Both the position numbers and the translations under genes were made by a program. This document shows, piece after piece, positions 12,188 through 23,108 of a stretch of DNA of 64,000 nt (positions are counted from its first letter, which is position 1; each line of letters starts with the position of its first letter). The stretch spans positions 122,010,131 to 122,074,130 of the forward strand of contig NC_135714.1 of NCBI RefSeq assembly GCF_964656455.1. Direction: 5' to 3'. This DNA comes from Halichoerus grypus. Its lineage: Eukaryota > Chordata > Mammalia > Carnivora > Phocidae. The notes beneath the pieces are model-generated. The model searched no databases. It was not told the origin of the DNA and saw only the letters and a program-made list of their open reading frames with translations.

Positions 12188-13961
12188 AGGAGGAGGAACA
12201 AGATGGCAGAGGAGTGGGAGACTGAAATTTCATCTGGTCCCAGGAATTCAGCTAGATAGGGATCAAACCATTCTGAACACCTACGAACTCAACAGGAGAT
12301 CGAAGAAAAGAATGGCAGCAACTCTCTGAACAGAAAAGCAACCACTTTCTGGAAGGTAGGACCTGCGGAGAAGTGAATCCAAGGCGATATTTGGGAGGCT
12401 AGATGGCGGGGGAGGGGGCCTCCGTCAGCCGCTTCTGGCAAGTGATAGAGCAGCAGAGCACAGAATCGGAACTTTTAGAAGTTGGCTCCGCTGAGGGACA
12501 TCGCTCCATTGGCTAAGTGGGGGGTGGAACCCTCGCTGGGACAGTGTGGTCTCAGGACCCTCGGGGTCACAGAAAGATGGGGGGCAGCTGAGTGCAGCAG
12601 AGCTCCCAGGTATTGGAGCGGGGAAGCCAGCTGCAGAGACGGAGCCTAGTGGGTTCTCAGCTCGGGGTTGCCATAAACTGTGATCCATGGCACAGTCGGG
12701 CCACTGCTCTTCCAGCAGGCACCCAACAAGTGGCAGATCCGGGGAGACTCCCCTTCCTCCCCTGGGAGGAGCGGGGTGGTAGCACACCCCAGGGATCTGC
12801 TGGGTTTGGAGACTCCACACGGGGTCTGTGCCAGAGATAGAAATGCTCGGTCACAGGCTGGGTGAGCACGGAGTGCAGAGACTGGGGAGATGGGAGTGAT
12901 TGACTGCTTTTCTCTGGGGGCTCACTGAGGAGTGGGGCCCCAAGTTCTCGGCTCCTCTGGGCAGAGATTGGGAGGCCGCCATTTTCACTCTCCTCCTCCA
13001 AAGCTGGACGGAAAGCGTGCAGGGAACAAAAGCTCCCGAGAGCAAACCCGAGCAGATTACTTAGCCCAGCCCCAGCAAGGGCGTGGCAATTCCGCCTCCA
13101 GCAAAGACATTTGGGAACCATGGCAACAGGCCCCTCCCCCAGAAGATCAGCAAGAACAGCCAGCCAAGACCAAGTTTACCGATCAATGAGAATGGCAGAA
13201 CTCCAGCTCTAGGGGAATACTGCACATAGAATCCATCGCTTTTTTACCATGATTCTTTAGTTTTTCAAAGTTAATTTTTTTAATTTTCTTTTTATCTTTT
13301 TTTTTTGAATTTTTCTTTTTCCCTTTTCCAACCAACATCTTATCAATCCCTTTTTTAAAATCTTTTTTATTTTTCATTTTTAGAGTCATATTCTTTCCCT
13401 TCATGTACGCACCCTTATTTTTGGTATATATATATAAGTTGTTCTCTCTTTTAAAATTTTGGGATACAGTTCCTTATAACAGACCAAAATATACCCTAAA
13501 TCTCTAGTGTATGGCTTTGTTCTAGTCTCCTCCCTGAACACATTCTCTCCCCCCTTTTTTTTAATTCTTCTTTCTTTTTTCAACCAACTTCTTATCTTAT
13601 CAATTCCTTTCATAAAATCTTTTATAATTTCATCTTTACAGTCATATTCCATCCCTTCATCATATTTACCCTTATTTTTGTACATATACAAGTTTTTCTT
13701 TCTTTAAAATTTTGGGAGGCACTTTCTTCTAACAGACAAAAATACACCCAAAATCTAGTGTGTGGCACTGATCTGTGCACCAGCCTGATCATATTTGATC
13801 ATGTTCCATTTTTTTTAACCTTCTTTTTTTTTTTTCTTTCTTTCCCTTTCTTTTCCCCAGGTTTCAGGTCTCTTCTGATTTGTTTAGTGTATATTTTTCT
13901 GAGGTCATTGTTACCCTGTTAGCATTTTGTTCTCTCATTCATCTATTCGCCTCTGGACAAA
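12188..13961 (+). promoter_or_regulatory. L1 5' UTR with internal promoter region
   Basis: The first 1 kb is GC- and CpG-rich, as expected for the internal Pol II promoter of L1. A YY1-type motif 'caagatggc' sits at 12199-12207, about 12 bases into the element. That matches the position of the YY1 site known to fix start-site choice in human L1. Two further YY1-like strings lie at about 12399-12409 ('ctagatggcgg') and, inverted, at 12976-12985 ('ccgccatttt'). Open frames at 12425-13189 on both strands are GC-driven and not genes. The last part (13230-13860) is strongly T-rich. Confidence 0.75.
13295..13767 (+). repeat. Two-copy tandem duplication in the L1 5' UTR
   Basis: Two diverged copies of a unit of about 210-225 bases follow each other (about 13295-13519 and 13556-13767). 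Both contain, in the same order, 'ccaaccaac.tcttatc', 'gtcatattc', 'acccttatttttg', 'aaaattttggga', 'aacagac' and 'tctagtgt.tgg'. The unit is T-rich and non-coding. It may belong to the subfamily consensus and not be private to this copy. Confidence 0.7.
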
Positions 13962-14862
13962 ATGACAAGATGGAAAAAAATCACCCCTCCCCCCCCCAAA
14001 AAACAAGAGGCAGTACAAACTTCCAGGGACCTAATCAATATGGACATTAGTAAGATGTCGGAACTAGAGTTCAGATGACGATTTTAAATATACTAGCTGG
14101 GCTTGAAAAAAGCATGGAAGATCTAGAGAAACCCTTTCTGGGGAAATAAAAGAACTAAAATCTAACCAAGTCAAAATCAAAAAGGCTATTAATGAGCTGC
14201 AATCAAAAATGGAGGCTCTAACTCCTAGGATAAATGAAGCAGAAGAGAGACTTAGTGATATAGAAGACCAAATGATGGAAAATAAAGAAGCTGAGAAAAA
14301 GAGAGATAAACAACTACTGGATCACGAGGGCAGAATTCGAGAGATAAGTGATACCATAAGATGAAACAATATTAGAATAATTGGGATCCCAGAAGAAGAA
14401 GAAAGCGAGAGAGGGGCAGAAGGTATACTGGAGCAAATTATAGCAGAGAACTTCCCTAATTTGGGGAAGGAAACAGGCATCAAAATCCAGGAGGCACAGA
14501 GAACCCCCCTCAAAATCAATAAAAATAGGTTAATACCCCAACATCTAAAAGTAAAACTTATGAGTCTCAGAAACAAAGAGAAAATCCTGAAAACAGCTCA
14601 GGACAAGAGGTTTGTAACCTACAATGGTAGAAATATTAGATTGGCAACAGACCTATCCACAGAGACCCGGCAGGCCAGAAAGGACTGGCAGGACATATTC
14701 AGAGCACTAAATGAGAAAAATATGCAGCCAAGAATACTATATCCAGCTAGGCTGTCATTGAAAACAGAAGGAGAGATAAAAAGCTTCCAGGACAAACAAA
14801 AACTAAAAGAATTTGCAAACACGAAACCAGCCCTACAGGAAATATTGAAAGGGGTCCTCTAA
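13962..14862 (+). pseudogene. L1 ORF1 (RNA-binding chaperone), dead
   Basis: ORF1 protein normally forms coiled-coil trimers that coat L1 RNA. The likely start is the ATG at 13962-13964. The frame is lost within about 90 bases and shifts again before 14100. An in-frame TGA at 14362-14364 replaces the arginine expected before 'NNIRIIGIP', most simply a CGA-to-TGA change by CpG decay. From 14461 to the stop at 14862 an intact 133-residue segment keeps the C-terminal half, including 'LKINKNRLIPQHLKVKLMS' and 'DWQDIFRALNEKNMQPRIL', which are typical of the RRM and C-terminal domains. An 83-base spacer separates it from ORF2. No functional product is expected. Confidence 0.9.
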
Positions 14863-15986
14863 GCAAAGAGAGAGCCTAAAAGCAACATAGACCAGAAAGG
14901 AACACAGGCAATATACAGTGTAACAGTCACCTTACAGGCAATACAATGGAACTAAATTCCTATCTTTCAATAGTTACCCTGAATGTAAATGGGCTAAATG
15001 TCCCAATCAAAAGACACAGGGTATCAGATTGGATAAAAAAACAAGACCCATCGATACGCTGTCTGCAAGAGATTCATTTTACACCCAAAGACACCTCCAG
15101 ATTGAAAGTGAGGGGGCGGAAAACCATTTACCATGCTAATGGACACCAAAAGAAAGCTGGGATGGCAATCCTTTTATCAGACAAATTAGATTTTAAACCA
15201 AAGACTATAATAAGAGATGAGGAAGGACACTATATCCTACTTAAAGGGTCTATCCAACAAGAAGATCTAACAATTGTAAATATCTATGCCCCTAACATGG
15301 GAGCAGCCAATTATATAAGCCAATTAATAACAAAATCGAAGAAACACATTGACAACAATACAATAATAGTGGGGGACTTTAACACTCCCCTTACTGAAAT
15401 GGACTAATCATCTAGCAAAAGATCAACAAGGAAATAAAAACTTTACATGACACACTGGACCAAATGGACTTCACAAAAAGCAACAGAATACACATTCTTC
15501 TCTAGTGCCCATGGAACATTCTCCAGAATAGATCACATCCTAGGTCACAAATCAGGTCTCAACCGGTACCAAAAGATTGGGATCATTCCCTGCATATTTT
15601 CAGACCACAACGCTTTGAAACTAGAACTCAATCACAAGAGGAAAGTCGGAAAGAACTCAAATACATGGAGGCTAAAGAGCATCCTACTAAAGAATGAATG
15701 GGTCAACCAGGAAATTAAAGAAGAATTAAAAAAATTCATGGAAACAAATGAAAATGAAAACACAACTGTTCAAAATCTTTGGGATGCAGAAAAGGCGGTC
15801 CTAAGAGGAAAGTATATAGCAATATAAGCCTTTCTCAAGAAACAAGAAAGGTCTCAAATACACAACCTAACCCTACAAATAAAAGAGCTGGAGAAAGAAC
15901 AGCAAATAAAGCCTAAACCCAGCAGGAAAAGAGAAATAATAAAGATCAGAGCAGAAATCAATGAAATAGAAGCCAAAAGAACAGTA

Positions 15987-16091
15987 CAATGAATCATGGA
16001 ACACTATATCTAAAACTAATGATTTAATGTATGGGGATTAACATAACAATAAAAAAATTAAAAAAAATTAAAAAAAAATGGATGAAAGATC
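15987..16091 (+). repeat. 105-bp copy of L1 3' tail inserted within ORF2
   Basis: ORF2 sequence is interrupted between 'gccaaaagaacagta' and 'caacgaaactaggagctgg' by an L1 3'-terminal segment plus A-rich tail. It matches 18056-18159 almost base for base, with one extra A. The match includes the bases 'tggatgaaagatc' beyond the poly-A, which at the second site are ORF2 sequence. The insert therefore looks copied from the 18.1-kb location and not freshly retrotransposed. Confidence 0.85.
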
Positions 16092-17900
16092 AACGAAACT
16101 AGGAGCTGGTTCTTTGAAAGAATTAATAAGATTGATAAACCCCTGGCCAGATTTATCAAAAAGAAAAGAGAAATGACCCAAATAAATAAAATCATGAATG
16201 AAAGAGGAGAGATCACAACCAACACCAAAGAAATACAAACAATTATAAGAACATATTATGAGCAACCCTATGGCAGCAAACTGGGTAATCTGGAAGAAAT
16301 GGATGCATTCCTAGAGACGTATACACTATCAAAACTGAACCAGGAAGAAATAGAAAACCTGAGCAGACCCATAACCACTAAGGAAACTGAAGCAGTAATC
16401 AAAAATCTCCCAACAAACAAGAGCCCAGGGCCAGATGGCTTCCCAGGGGAATTCTACCGAACATTTAAAGAAGAATTAATACCTATTCTTCTGAAACTGT
16501 TCCAAAAAATAGAAATGGAAGGAAAACTTCCAAACTCATTTTATGAGGCCACCATTACCTTGATCCCAAAACCAGACAAAGACCCCATCAAAAAGGAGAA
16601 TTACAGACCAATATCCCTGATGAACATGGATGCAAAATTTCTCACCAAAATACTAGCCAAAGGATCCAACAGTACATTTAAAGGATTATTCACCATGACC
16701 AAGTGGGATTTATCCCTGGGCTGCAAGGTTGGTTCAATATCACAAATCAATCAATGTGATACAATACATTAATAAAAGAAAGAACAAGAACCACAGGATC
16801 CCCTCAATAGATACAGAAAAAGCATTTGACAAAGTACAGCATTCTTTCTTGATCAAAACTCTTCAGAGTATAGGGATAGAGGGTACATACTTCAATATCA
16901 TAAAAGCCATCTATGAAAAACTCACAGCAAATATCGTTCTCAATGGGGAAAAACTGAGAGCTTCCCCCCTAAGGTCAGGAACACAGCAGGGATGTCCACT
17001 ATCACCACTGCTATTCAACATAGTACTAGAAGTTCGAGCCACAGCAATCAGACAACAAAAAGAAATCAAAGGCATACGAATCGGCAGAGAAGAAGTCAAA
17101 CTCTCACTCTTTGCAGATGATATGATACTTTATGTGGAAAACCCAAAAGACTCCACCCCAAAACTGCTAGAACTCATACAGGAATTCAGTGAAGTGGCAA
17201 GATATGAAATCAATGCACAGAAATCAGTGGCATTCCTATACACCAACAACAAGACAGAAGAAAGAGAAATTAAGGAGTTGATCCCGTTTACAATTGCACC
17301 CAAAACCATAAGATACCTAGGAATAAATCTAACCAAAGAGGCAAAGAATCCGTACTCAGAAAACTATAAAATACTCATGAGAGAAATTGAGGAAGACACA
17401 AAGAAATGGAAAAACGTTCCATGCTCATGGATTGGAAGAACAAATATTGTGAAGATGTCAATGCTACCTAGAGCAATCTACACATTTAATGCAATCCCTA
17501 TCAAAATACCATCCACTTTTTTCAAAGAAATGGAACAAATAATCCTAAAATTTGTATGGAACCAGAAAAGACCCTGAATAGCCAGAGGAATGTTGAAAAA
17601 GTAAAGCAAAGCTGGCAGCATCACAATTCCAGACTTCCAGCTCTATTACAAACTGTGGTCATCAAGACAGTATGGTACTGGCACAAAAACAGACACATCG
17701 ATCAATGGAACAGAATAGAGAGCCCAGAAATGGACCCTCAACTCTATGGTCAACTAATCTTTGACAAAGCAGGAAAGAATGTCCAATGGAAAAAAGACAG
17801 TCTCTGCAACAAATGGTGTTGGGAAAATTGGACAGCCACATGCAGAAGAATGAAACTAGACCATTTACTTACACCACACACAAAAGTAGATTCAAAATGG

Positions 17901-18142
17901 GGGAAATCGTAGGGGGAGAAGAACCATGAGAGACGATGGGCTCTGAAAAACAAACTGAGGGTTCTAGAGGGGAGGGGGGTGGGAGGATGGGTTAGCCTGG
18001 TGATGGGTATTGAGGAGGGCACGTTCTGCATGGAGCACTGGGTGTTATGCACAAACAATGAATCATGGAACACTATATCTAAAACTAATGATTTAATGTA
18101 TGGGGATTAACATAACAATAAAAAAATTAAAAAAAATTAAAA
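17901..18142 (+). mobile_element. Nested 5'-truncated L1 3' end inside ORF2
   Basis: A 240-base piece of L1 3' UTR, with 'gggttctagaggggagg', 'gcctggtgatgggtattgag' and 'gagcactgggtgttatgc' followed by an A-rich tail, splits ORF2 sequence. The same 7 bases, 'aaaatgg', flank it at 17894-17900 and 18143-18149, as expected for a short target duplication. It resembles the 3' UTR of its host element at 19490-19717, so the two are closely related subfamilies. Confidence 0.85.
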
Positions 18143-19273
18143 AAAATGGATGAAAGATCTAAATGTGACACAGGAGTCCATCAAAATCCTAAAGGAGAAC
18201 ACAGGCAGCAATCTCTTTGACCTCAGCCACAGCAACTTCTTCCTAGAAACATCGCCAAAGGCAAGGAAAGCAAGGGCAAAAATGAACTATTGTGACTTCA
18301 TCAAGATAAAAAGCTTTTGCACAGCAAAGGAAACAGTCAACAAAACCAAAAGACAACCGACAGAATGGAAGAAGATATTTGCAAATGATATATCAGATAA
18401 AGGGCTAGTATCCAGAATGTATAAAGAATTTATCAAACTCAACACCCAAAGAACAAAGAATCCAATCAAGAAATGGACAGAAGACATGAACAGACATTTT
18501 TCCAAAGGAGACATCCAAATGGCCAACAGACACATGAAAAAGTGGTCAACATCGCTCGGCATCAGGGAAATCTAAATCAAAACCTCAATGAGATACCACC
18601 TCACACCAGTCAGAATGGCTAAAATTAACAAGTCAGGAAACGACAGATGTTGGCGGGGATGCGGAGAAAGGGGAACCCTCCTACACTGTTGGTGGGAATG
18701 AAGCTGCTGCAGCCACTCTGGAAAAGAGTATGGAGGTTCCTCAAAAAGTTGAAAATAGAGCTACCATACGACCCAGCAATTGCACTACTGGGTATTTACC
18801 TCAAAGATACAAATGTAGTGATCCGAACGGGTATGTGTGCCCCAATGTTTATAGCAGCAATGTCCACAGTAGCCAAACTGTGGAAAGAACCAAGATGTCC
18901 ATCGACAGATGTATGGATAAAGAAGAAGTGGTATATATATACAATGGAATATTATGCAGCCATCAAAAGGAATGAAATCTTGCCATTTGCAACGACGTGG
19001 ATGGAACTGGAGGGTATTATGCTGAGCGAAAAAAGTCAATCAGAGAAAGACATGTATCATATGATCTCACTGATATGAGGAATTCTTAATCTCAGGAAAC
19101 AAACTGAGGGTTGCTGGAGTGGTGGGGGTTGGGAGGGATGGGGTGGCTGGGTGATAGACATTGGGGAGGGTATGTGCTATGGTGAGTGCTGTGAATTGTG
19201 TAAGAGTGTTGAATCACAGACCTGTACCTCTGAAACAAATAATACATTATATGTTAAAAATAAAAGAAGATAG

Positions 19274-19468
19274 GGCACTTGGGTGGCTCACTCAGTTAAG
19301 CATCTGCCTTCAGCTCAGGTCATGATCCCGGGGTCCCGGGATCGAGTCCCACATCGGGCTCCCTGCTCCACCAGGAGCCTGCCTCTCCCTCTCCCTCTGC
19401 CTGTTGCTCCCCCTGCTTGTGCTCTCTGCCAAATAAATAAATAAAGTCTTTTAAAAAATAAATAAATA
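19274..19468 (+). mobile_element. Carnivore SINE nested in the L1 3' UTR
   Basis: Head 'gggcacttgggtggctcact', tRNA-like body and '(aaat)n' tail lie between direct repeats of the L1 3' UTR ('aaaagaagatag' at 19262-19273 and a one-mismatch copy at about 19468-19479). The SINE is younger than the L1 it sits in. Confidence 0.93.
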
Positions 19469-19717
19469 AAATAAGATAGCAGGAAGGGAAAAATGAAGGG
19501 GGGGACATCAGAAGGGAAGACGAACCATAAGAGACTATGGACTCTGAGAAACAAACTGAGGGTTCTAGAGGGGAGGGGGTGGGGGGATGGGTTAGCCTGG
19601 TGATGGGTATTAAAGAGGGCACGTACTGAATGGAGCACTGGGTGTTATACACAAACAATGAATCATGGAACACTACATCAAAAAGTAATAATGTAATGTA
19701 TGGTGATTAACATAATA

Positions 19718-19733
19718 AAAAAAGATACCATTT
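19718..19733 (+). repeat. Right target-site duplication of the full-length L1
   Basis: Same 16-base string as 12171-12186, placed directly after the A-rich L1 end. Confidence 0.9.
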
Positions 19734-20100
19734 AAAATAACTACAATAAAAATGAGGTGCCTAAAAATAAAATGAACACAGGATGTAGGTGACTTTTATA
19801 GAGCAAATGTTTAACTTGTGTTGAAAGACTCTAAAAAAGAGAAAGCTACATTATGATCATGGATACAAAATTATAATCAACATTATAAGAAGTCAAGTTT
19901 ACCCAAATTGATCTAAGAATTTAGTGTAATTCCAATCAAAGAGGGATTTAGTTAGGAAAGAGGGACACAAGCATGTTTGATTACTTTTTCTTGTAATATA
20001 CAGACATTTAATATACATAATAAAAAATATTTTATATTCAAAAATTAAAGGAGAATCAATGTCAAGAAAAAGAAAGGAGGAATTTTTTAAAGGAATAGTT
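19734..20100 (+). mobile_element. Continuation of the ancient L1 ORF2 fragment
   Basis: Immediately after the young L1, decayed sense ORF2 sequence resumes: 'aaaataactacaataaaaat', 'gaggtgcctaaaaataaaat', then 'ttatgatcatggatac' and 'tgatctaagaatttagtg', in the order of the L1 reverse-transcriptase region. It joins smoothly with 12090-12170 if the young L1 is removed. Confidence 0.6.
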
Positions 20101-22234
20101 AACACGATCTGATATTACCAAGTGGCCAAGTGAGATAAAGACAGAGAATTACCTGTGGAATATAACACAAAGTCTCTTAGTGACCCTGGTGAAAGCAGTT
20201 TCATTGGAGCTGTGAGGGTAGAGATCAGACTTCAATGAAATGGGAAAGCATAGGAAACTGTGAACATATCTTCCAAGATAATTGGCTGTCCCATGGAAGA
20301 GAAATGAGGTTGCTGGAGTGGATTATGCAGTAGAGAGGGTGTTTTACTCTTTTGAACATGTGAAAATCTTGCCTGTATTCACTGCTCATTGGAAGGAGGC
20401 AGAGAAGTGAAGATATAAGAGATAAGGAATGATGGCCATGTAGAGATCCCTGAGATTTCATGAGAAGATAAGTTGTGTGTAAACGTGTGGGCTTAGTTTG
20501 GCCATCCAGGAAGGAGGAGAAGATGGTGACAAGATGTATGAGTGGAGTTGATTGGTGGGGAGTTATTAAAAATGAAGCTTGTATTGGCTTCTACTTTTAC
20601 TAGAAATTAGTGGTGAGAGAGCCTAGGGGTACATCCTCCCCTAAGAACATTTTCCAGTGCCTAACTTTGATGCTGGTAACTCCAGCAGAAAATTCAAATG
20701 GATGAGCAGAAGAATCTCATACCTACAGATAGATATTAATTCCACCAGATCTAGGTCACAAATTGCATGGTGGTTCCATGTAGTAGAGTCCTCAAGTCTC
20801 AACCGAGGATATGGCTTCACATTAGTGGCTCTATTTGACTCTACAGAAGTTGTTAGGAAGACAAGCTATAGGAGAAAATAAAGCAGTAAGACTGCAGCTC
20901 AGAGTACTGTTGAGCAAAGGAAATGTGAGTTGTCTGCTTTTGCATATTAAAACATTAATCTCCCCACGGGGGAGCAGCTCCAGCAATTTCTCTGCAAATG
21001 TCTTCTACAAGGATTCACAAGGGTGAAGAAAGACTTCTCACTATCCATTAATTTAAAGAACATGGTTCATACAGATCCCCTTGTGCTTTCAATGAATTAT
21101 GATCAGGCTGAAAACACCAATTCCTCTAGTGTTTTTCTAAAAGCATTTTTTCCTCTTCCCAAGATTAAGCCTCTATGTTGGGTGATCTGCAAATGAACCT
21201 CCCCATAGAGACCGGCAAACAAATCTGCAATGGTCACGCAAGGTTAGCTCACAGCACTGTCTTCCTTTAAGAAATAGAAAATTTTTCATAGAATGAGATT
21301 TAATGTATGCTTATCTTAATGAAGAGTTGTCACCCAAGGTGTGCTCATTTTCTTCAAATATATTGTTCTTACAGTGTAGATAAGGTCCCACTGGTATCTG
21401 TACTATAAGTAGCCATGGCACAAATAAACCTTAGCAACATTGGCACCATACAGTGTAAACAAATCCCTCCTAAAAATAAAATATATTTTGTGCTCAAGAT
21501 ATACCTTCTAAGACAGCAGGAGGGAAAACCAATCCAGCCTGTACAGTGGTTTTTCTACAGTTAGCCGCCAACTTCTATAGATGGCTTTAACCAGTGCATG
21601 TTACAGAGGTTAACATTTATTTCTACTTATGTGGAATGTTCTGAATAGAAAACTCAGTGACAAGTAAAATTTTTAAGTGTGCCCAATGCATGTAAAATGA
21701 CCTTGTAAATGAAGCACACTGGATTCTAATCTCTCATGAAAAACACAGCAGATGTTTCCTTCCACCTATGATGTTTTCCAGGCCACAGAAAAATTTTCGC
21801 TATAATGTTCAAAGTGCATGATTAAAGGTTTCCAATTGCTGGGCAATTTTATGCTCATAATTATCTTAGAGTCTCCAGATATTATATATATTTATATTCA
21901 ATGGATTGATCCAACCAGAGCTAAGTAACCATTTTCCCAATTTAAAGAAGAAACAAATGGCAAAGGGAAGTGTCCTGCAGATACCTACATTGTTTTTAGC
22001 CAGCTTTTCTCTTGGATTGGAATCATCTCCTTCACCCTTCATGACCACAACTGGGAGAGCACACCTTGCCTCTGGCACCATGGCTGCAAGCCACCCTCAA
22101 GGGGGCAATCATTTTCTTTTCCTATCAGTTGAAGCTCAGTGCAGAAACTCCAACATAGAACTGGCAAGAAGAATATAAGGCTTCCTCTTACTTCTGCTGC
22201 TGATTTTAAAAGAGTCAAATTGCAAGAGTGGGGT
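20101..22234. other. No gene seen; unique DNA
   Basis: No exon-like frame, RNA gene or recent repeat recognised. Small open frames at 20225-21026 and 21866-22178 lie on opposite strands or overlap and have no family likeness. Confidence 0.55.
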
Positions 22235-22440
22235 CCTTAAGGAATTGGCTCAGAATCTTGGATCTACCACTTACTAAATATGTAACTAGAGCATGTTATA
22301 TTTCCTTTCTGTGCCTTAATTTTCTCACCTGTAAAATGGCAGTAACAGCAGTGCCTACCTCATACAATTGATGGGAATAAAAGAGCTAATGTGAGTAAAG
22401 CACTCTTATTGTTCAATAAATGCTAGCTCTTGTTATTTTC
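22235..22440 (+). mobile_element. MIR SINE, sense
   Basis: The run 'cttggatctaccacttacta', 'ttctgtgccttaattttctc', 'acctgtaaaatggcagtaac', 'tgcctacctcatacaatt' and 'ttgttcaataaatgctagct' follows the MIR consensus from core to 3' end. It is diverged but easy to recognise. Confidence 0.85.
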
Positions 22441-22682
22441 AGAATAGAGCACATATGTGAGTTCCCATGGGGATTTTTTTTTCCAATTTACCAAAACCTT
22501 TTATGCTGATTCTCATTGATAAGAAAGGTGTGGTTAAAAAACAAAACAAAACAAAAACTCTACAAATTACTCAGCCTCAAAAAGACAGAAGTTCTACATA
22601 TAGTTTGTAATTGTTTTCCATAGTCTACCTGCTGAAATGTAATAAACATTTCACTGGCCATATTTTTTTTAATCAGTTTTCT

Positions 22683-22875
22683 ATTTTTTTTAAGATTTTA
22701 TTTATTTATTTCACAGAGAGAGAGCACAAGCAGGGGGAGTGGCAGGCAAAGGGAGAGGAAGAAGCAGGCTCCCTGCTGAGCAGAGAGCCCGATGTGGGGC
22801 TCTATCCCAGGACCCTGGGAACATGACCTGAGCTGAAGGCAGATGCTTGACCGACTGAGCCACCCAGGTGCCCCT
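22683..22875 (-). mobile_element. Carnivore SINE, antisense
   Basis: The plus strand shows the reverse-complement SINE: a T-rich start ('aagattttatttatttattt'), 'cacagagagagagcacaagc', 'ccctgctgagcag' and a closing 'gagccacccaggtgcccc'. Confidence 0.95.
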
Positions 22876-23040
22876 CAGTGGGCATATTTATACAGGCTCT
22901 GGTGCAGCAAATATCCTCAAGAAGGGTAGACCATATCCAAGTCAATGTGCTTGGTAAGTGCCAAGCACAAGGCAGGCCCTCTACAAATGTTCATTCCCTT
23001 CTCATTTCCCTCACTTTGTCCCTCGCTGATTCTTATAAAT

Positions 23041-23108
23041 GCACATGCACAAAGGAGCATACATACGTGTGCATGCGTGCACTTGTGCACATGCACACAC
23101 ATGCATGG
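23041..23108. repeat. Alternating purine-pyrimidine tract
   Basis: A 68-base stretch made almost wholly of CA/TG/CG/TA steps ('gcatgcgtgcac', 'gtgcacatgcacacac') is interrupted only by 'aaagga'. Such sequence can adopt Z-DNA under supercoiling. Short cysteine-rich open frames read through it on both strands are artefacts of the repeat. Confidence 0.7.

Larger units (their letters stand above)
14946..19078 (+). pseudogene. L1 ORF2 (endonuclease / reverse transcriptase), dead
   Basis: ORF2 supplies the nicking endonuclease and reverse transcriptase of L1. The ATG at 14946 opens a 153-residue piece with the apurinic-endonuclease fold: 'ITLNVNGL'-like start, 'CLQEIHF' and 'VGDFNTPL'. It stops at 15405-15407 beside a one-base deletion. 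A second piece (15447-15827) has lost about 30 bases relative to other L1s but keeps '[10 protein letters not shown]'. RT motifs follow at 16173-17577: '[14 protein letters not shown]', '[20 protein letters not shown]', '[14 protein letters not shown]', '[14 protein letters not shown]' and the catalytic 'FADDMILY'. The C-terminal region ends with 'YTMEYYAAIKRNEILPF' and a stop at 19076-19078. Several frameshifts and two insertions (15987-16091 and 17901-18142) break it. Confidence 0.92.
12188..19717 (+). mobile_element. L1: Full-length L1 LINE retrotransposon, inactive
   Basis: A complete L1 of about 7.5 kb lies in sense orientation between 16-bp direct repeats. In order it has a GC-rich 5' UTR beginning 'aggaggaggaacaagatggc', a T-rich spacer with an internal tandem duplication, ORF1 (from 13962), a short inter-ORF spacer, ORF2 (endonuclease, reverse transcriptase, C-terminal region; to 19078) and a 3' UTR with an A-rich end. 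Stops, small indels, a nested truncated L1, a templated insertion and a SINE account for its length being above the usual 6-7 kb and for its inactivity. Reverse transcription at a nick by its own ORF2 protein is the known mobilisation route. It is relatively young, since its boundaries and duplications are still clear. Confidence 0.95.

Noticed and set aside
12425..13189. Several open frames of 64-154 codons on both strands
   Set aside because: They all lie in the GC-rich 5' UTR of the full-length L1 and overlap one another in different frames.
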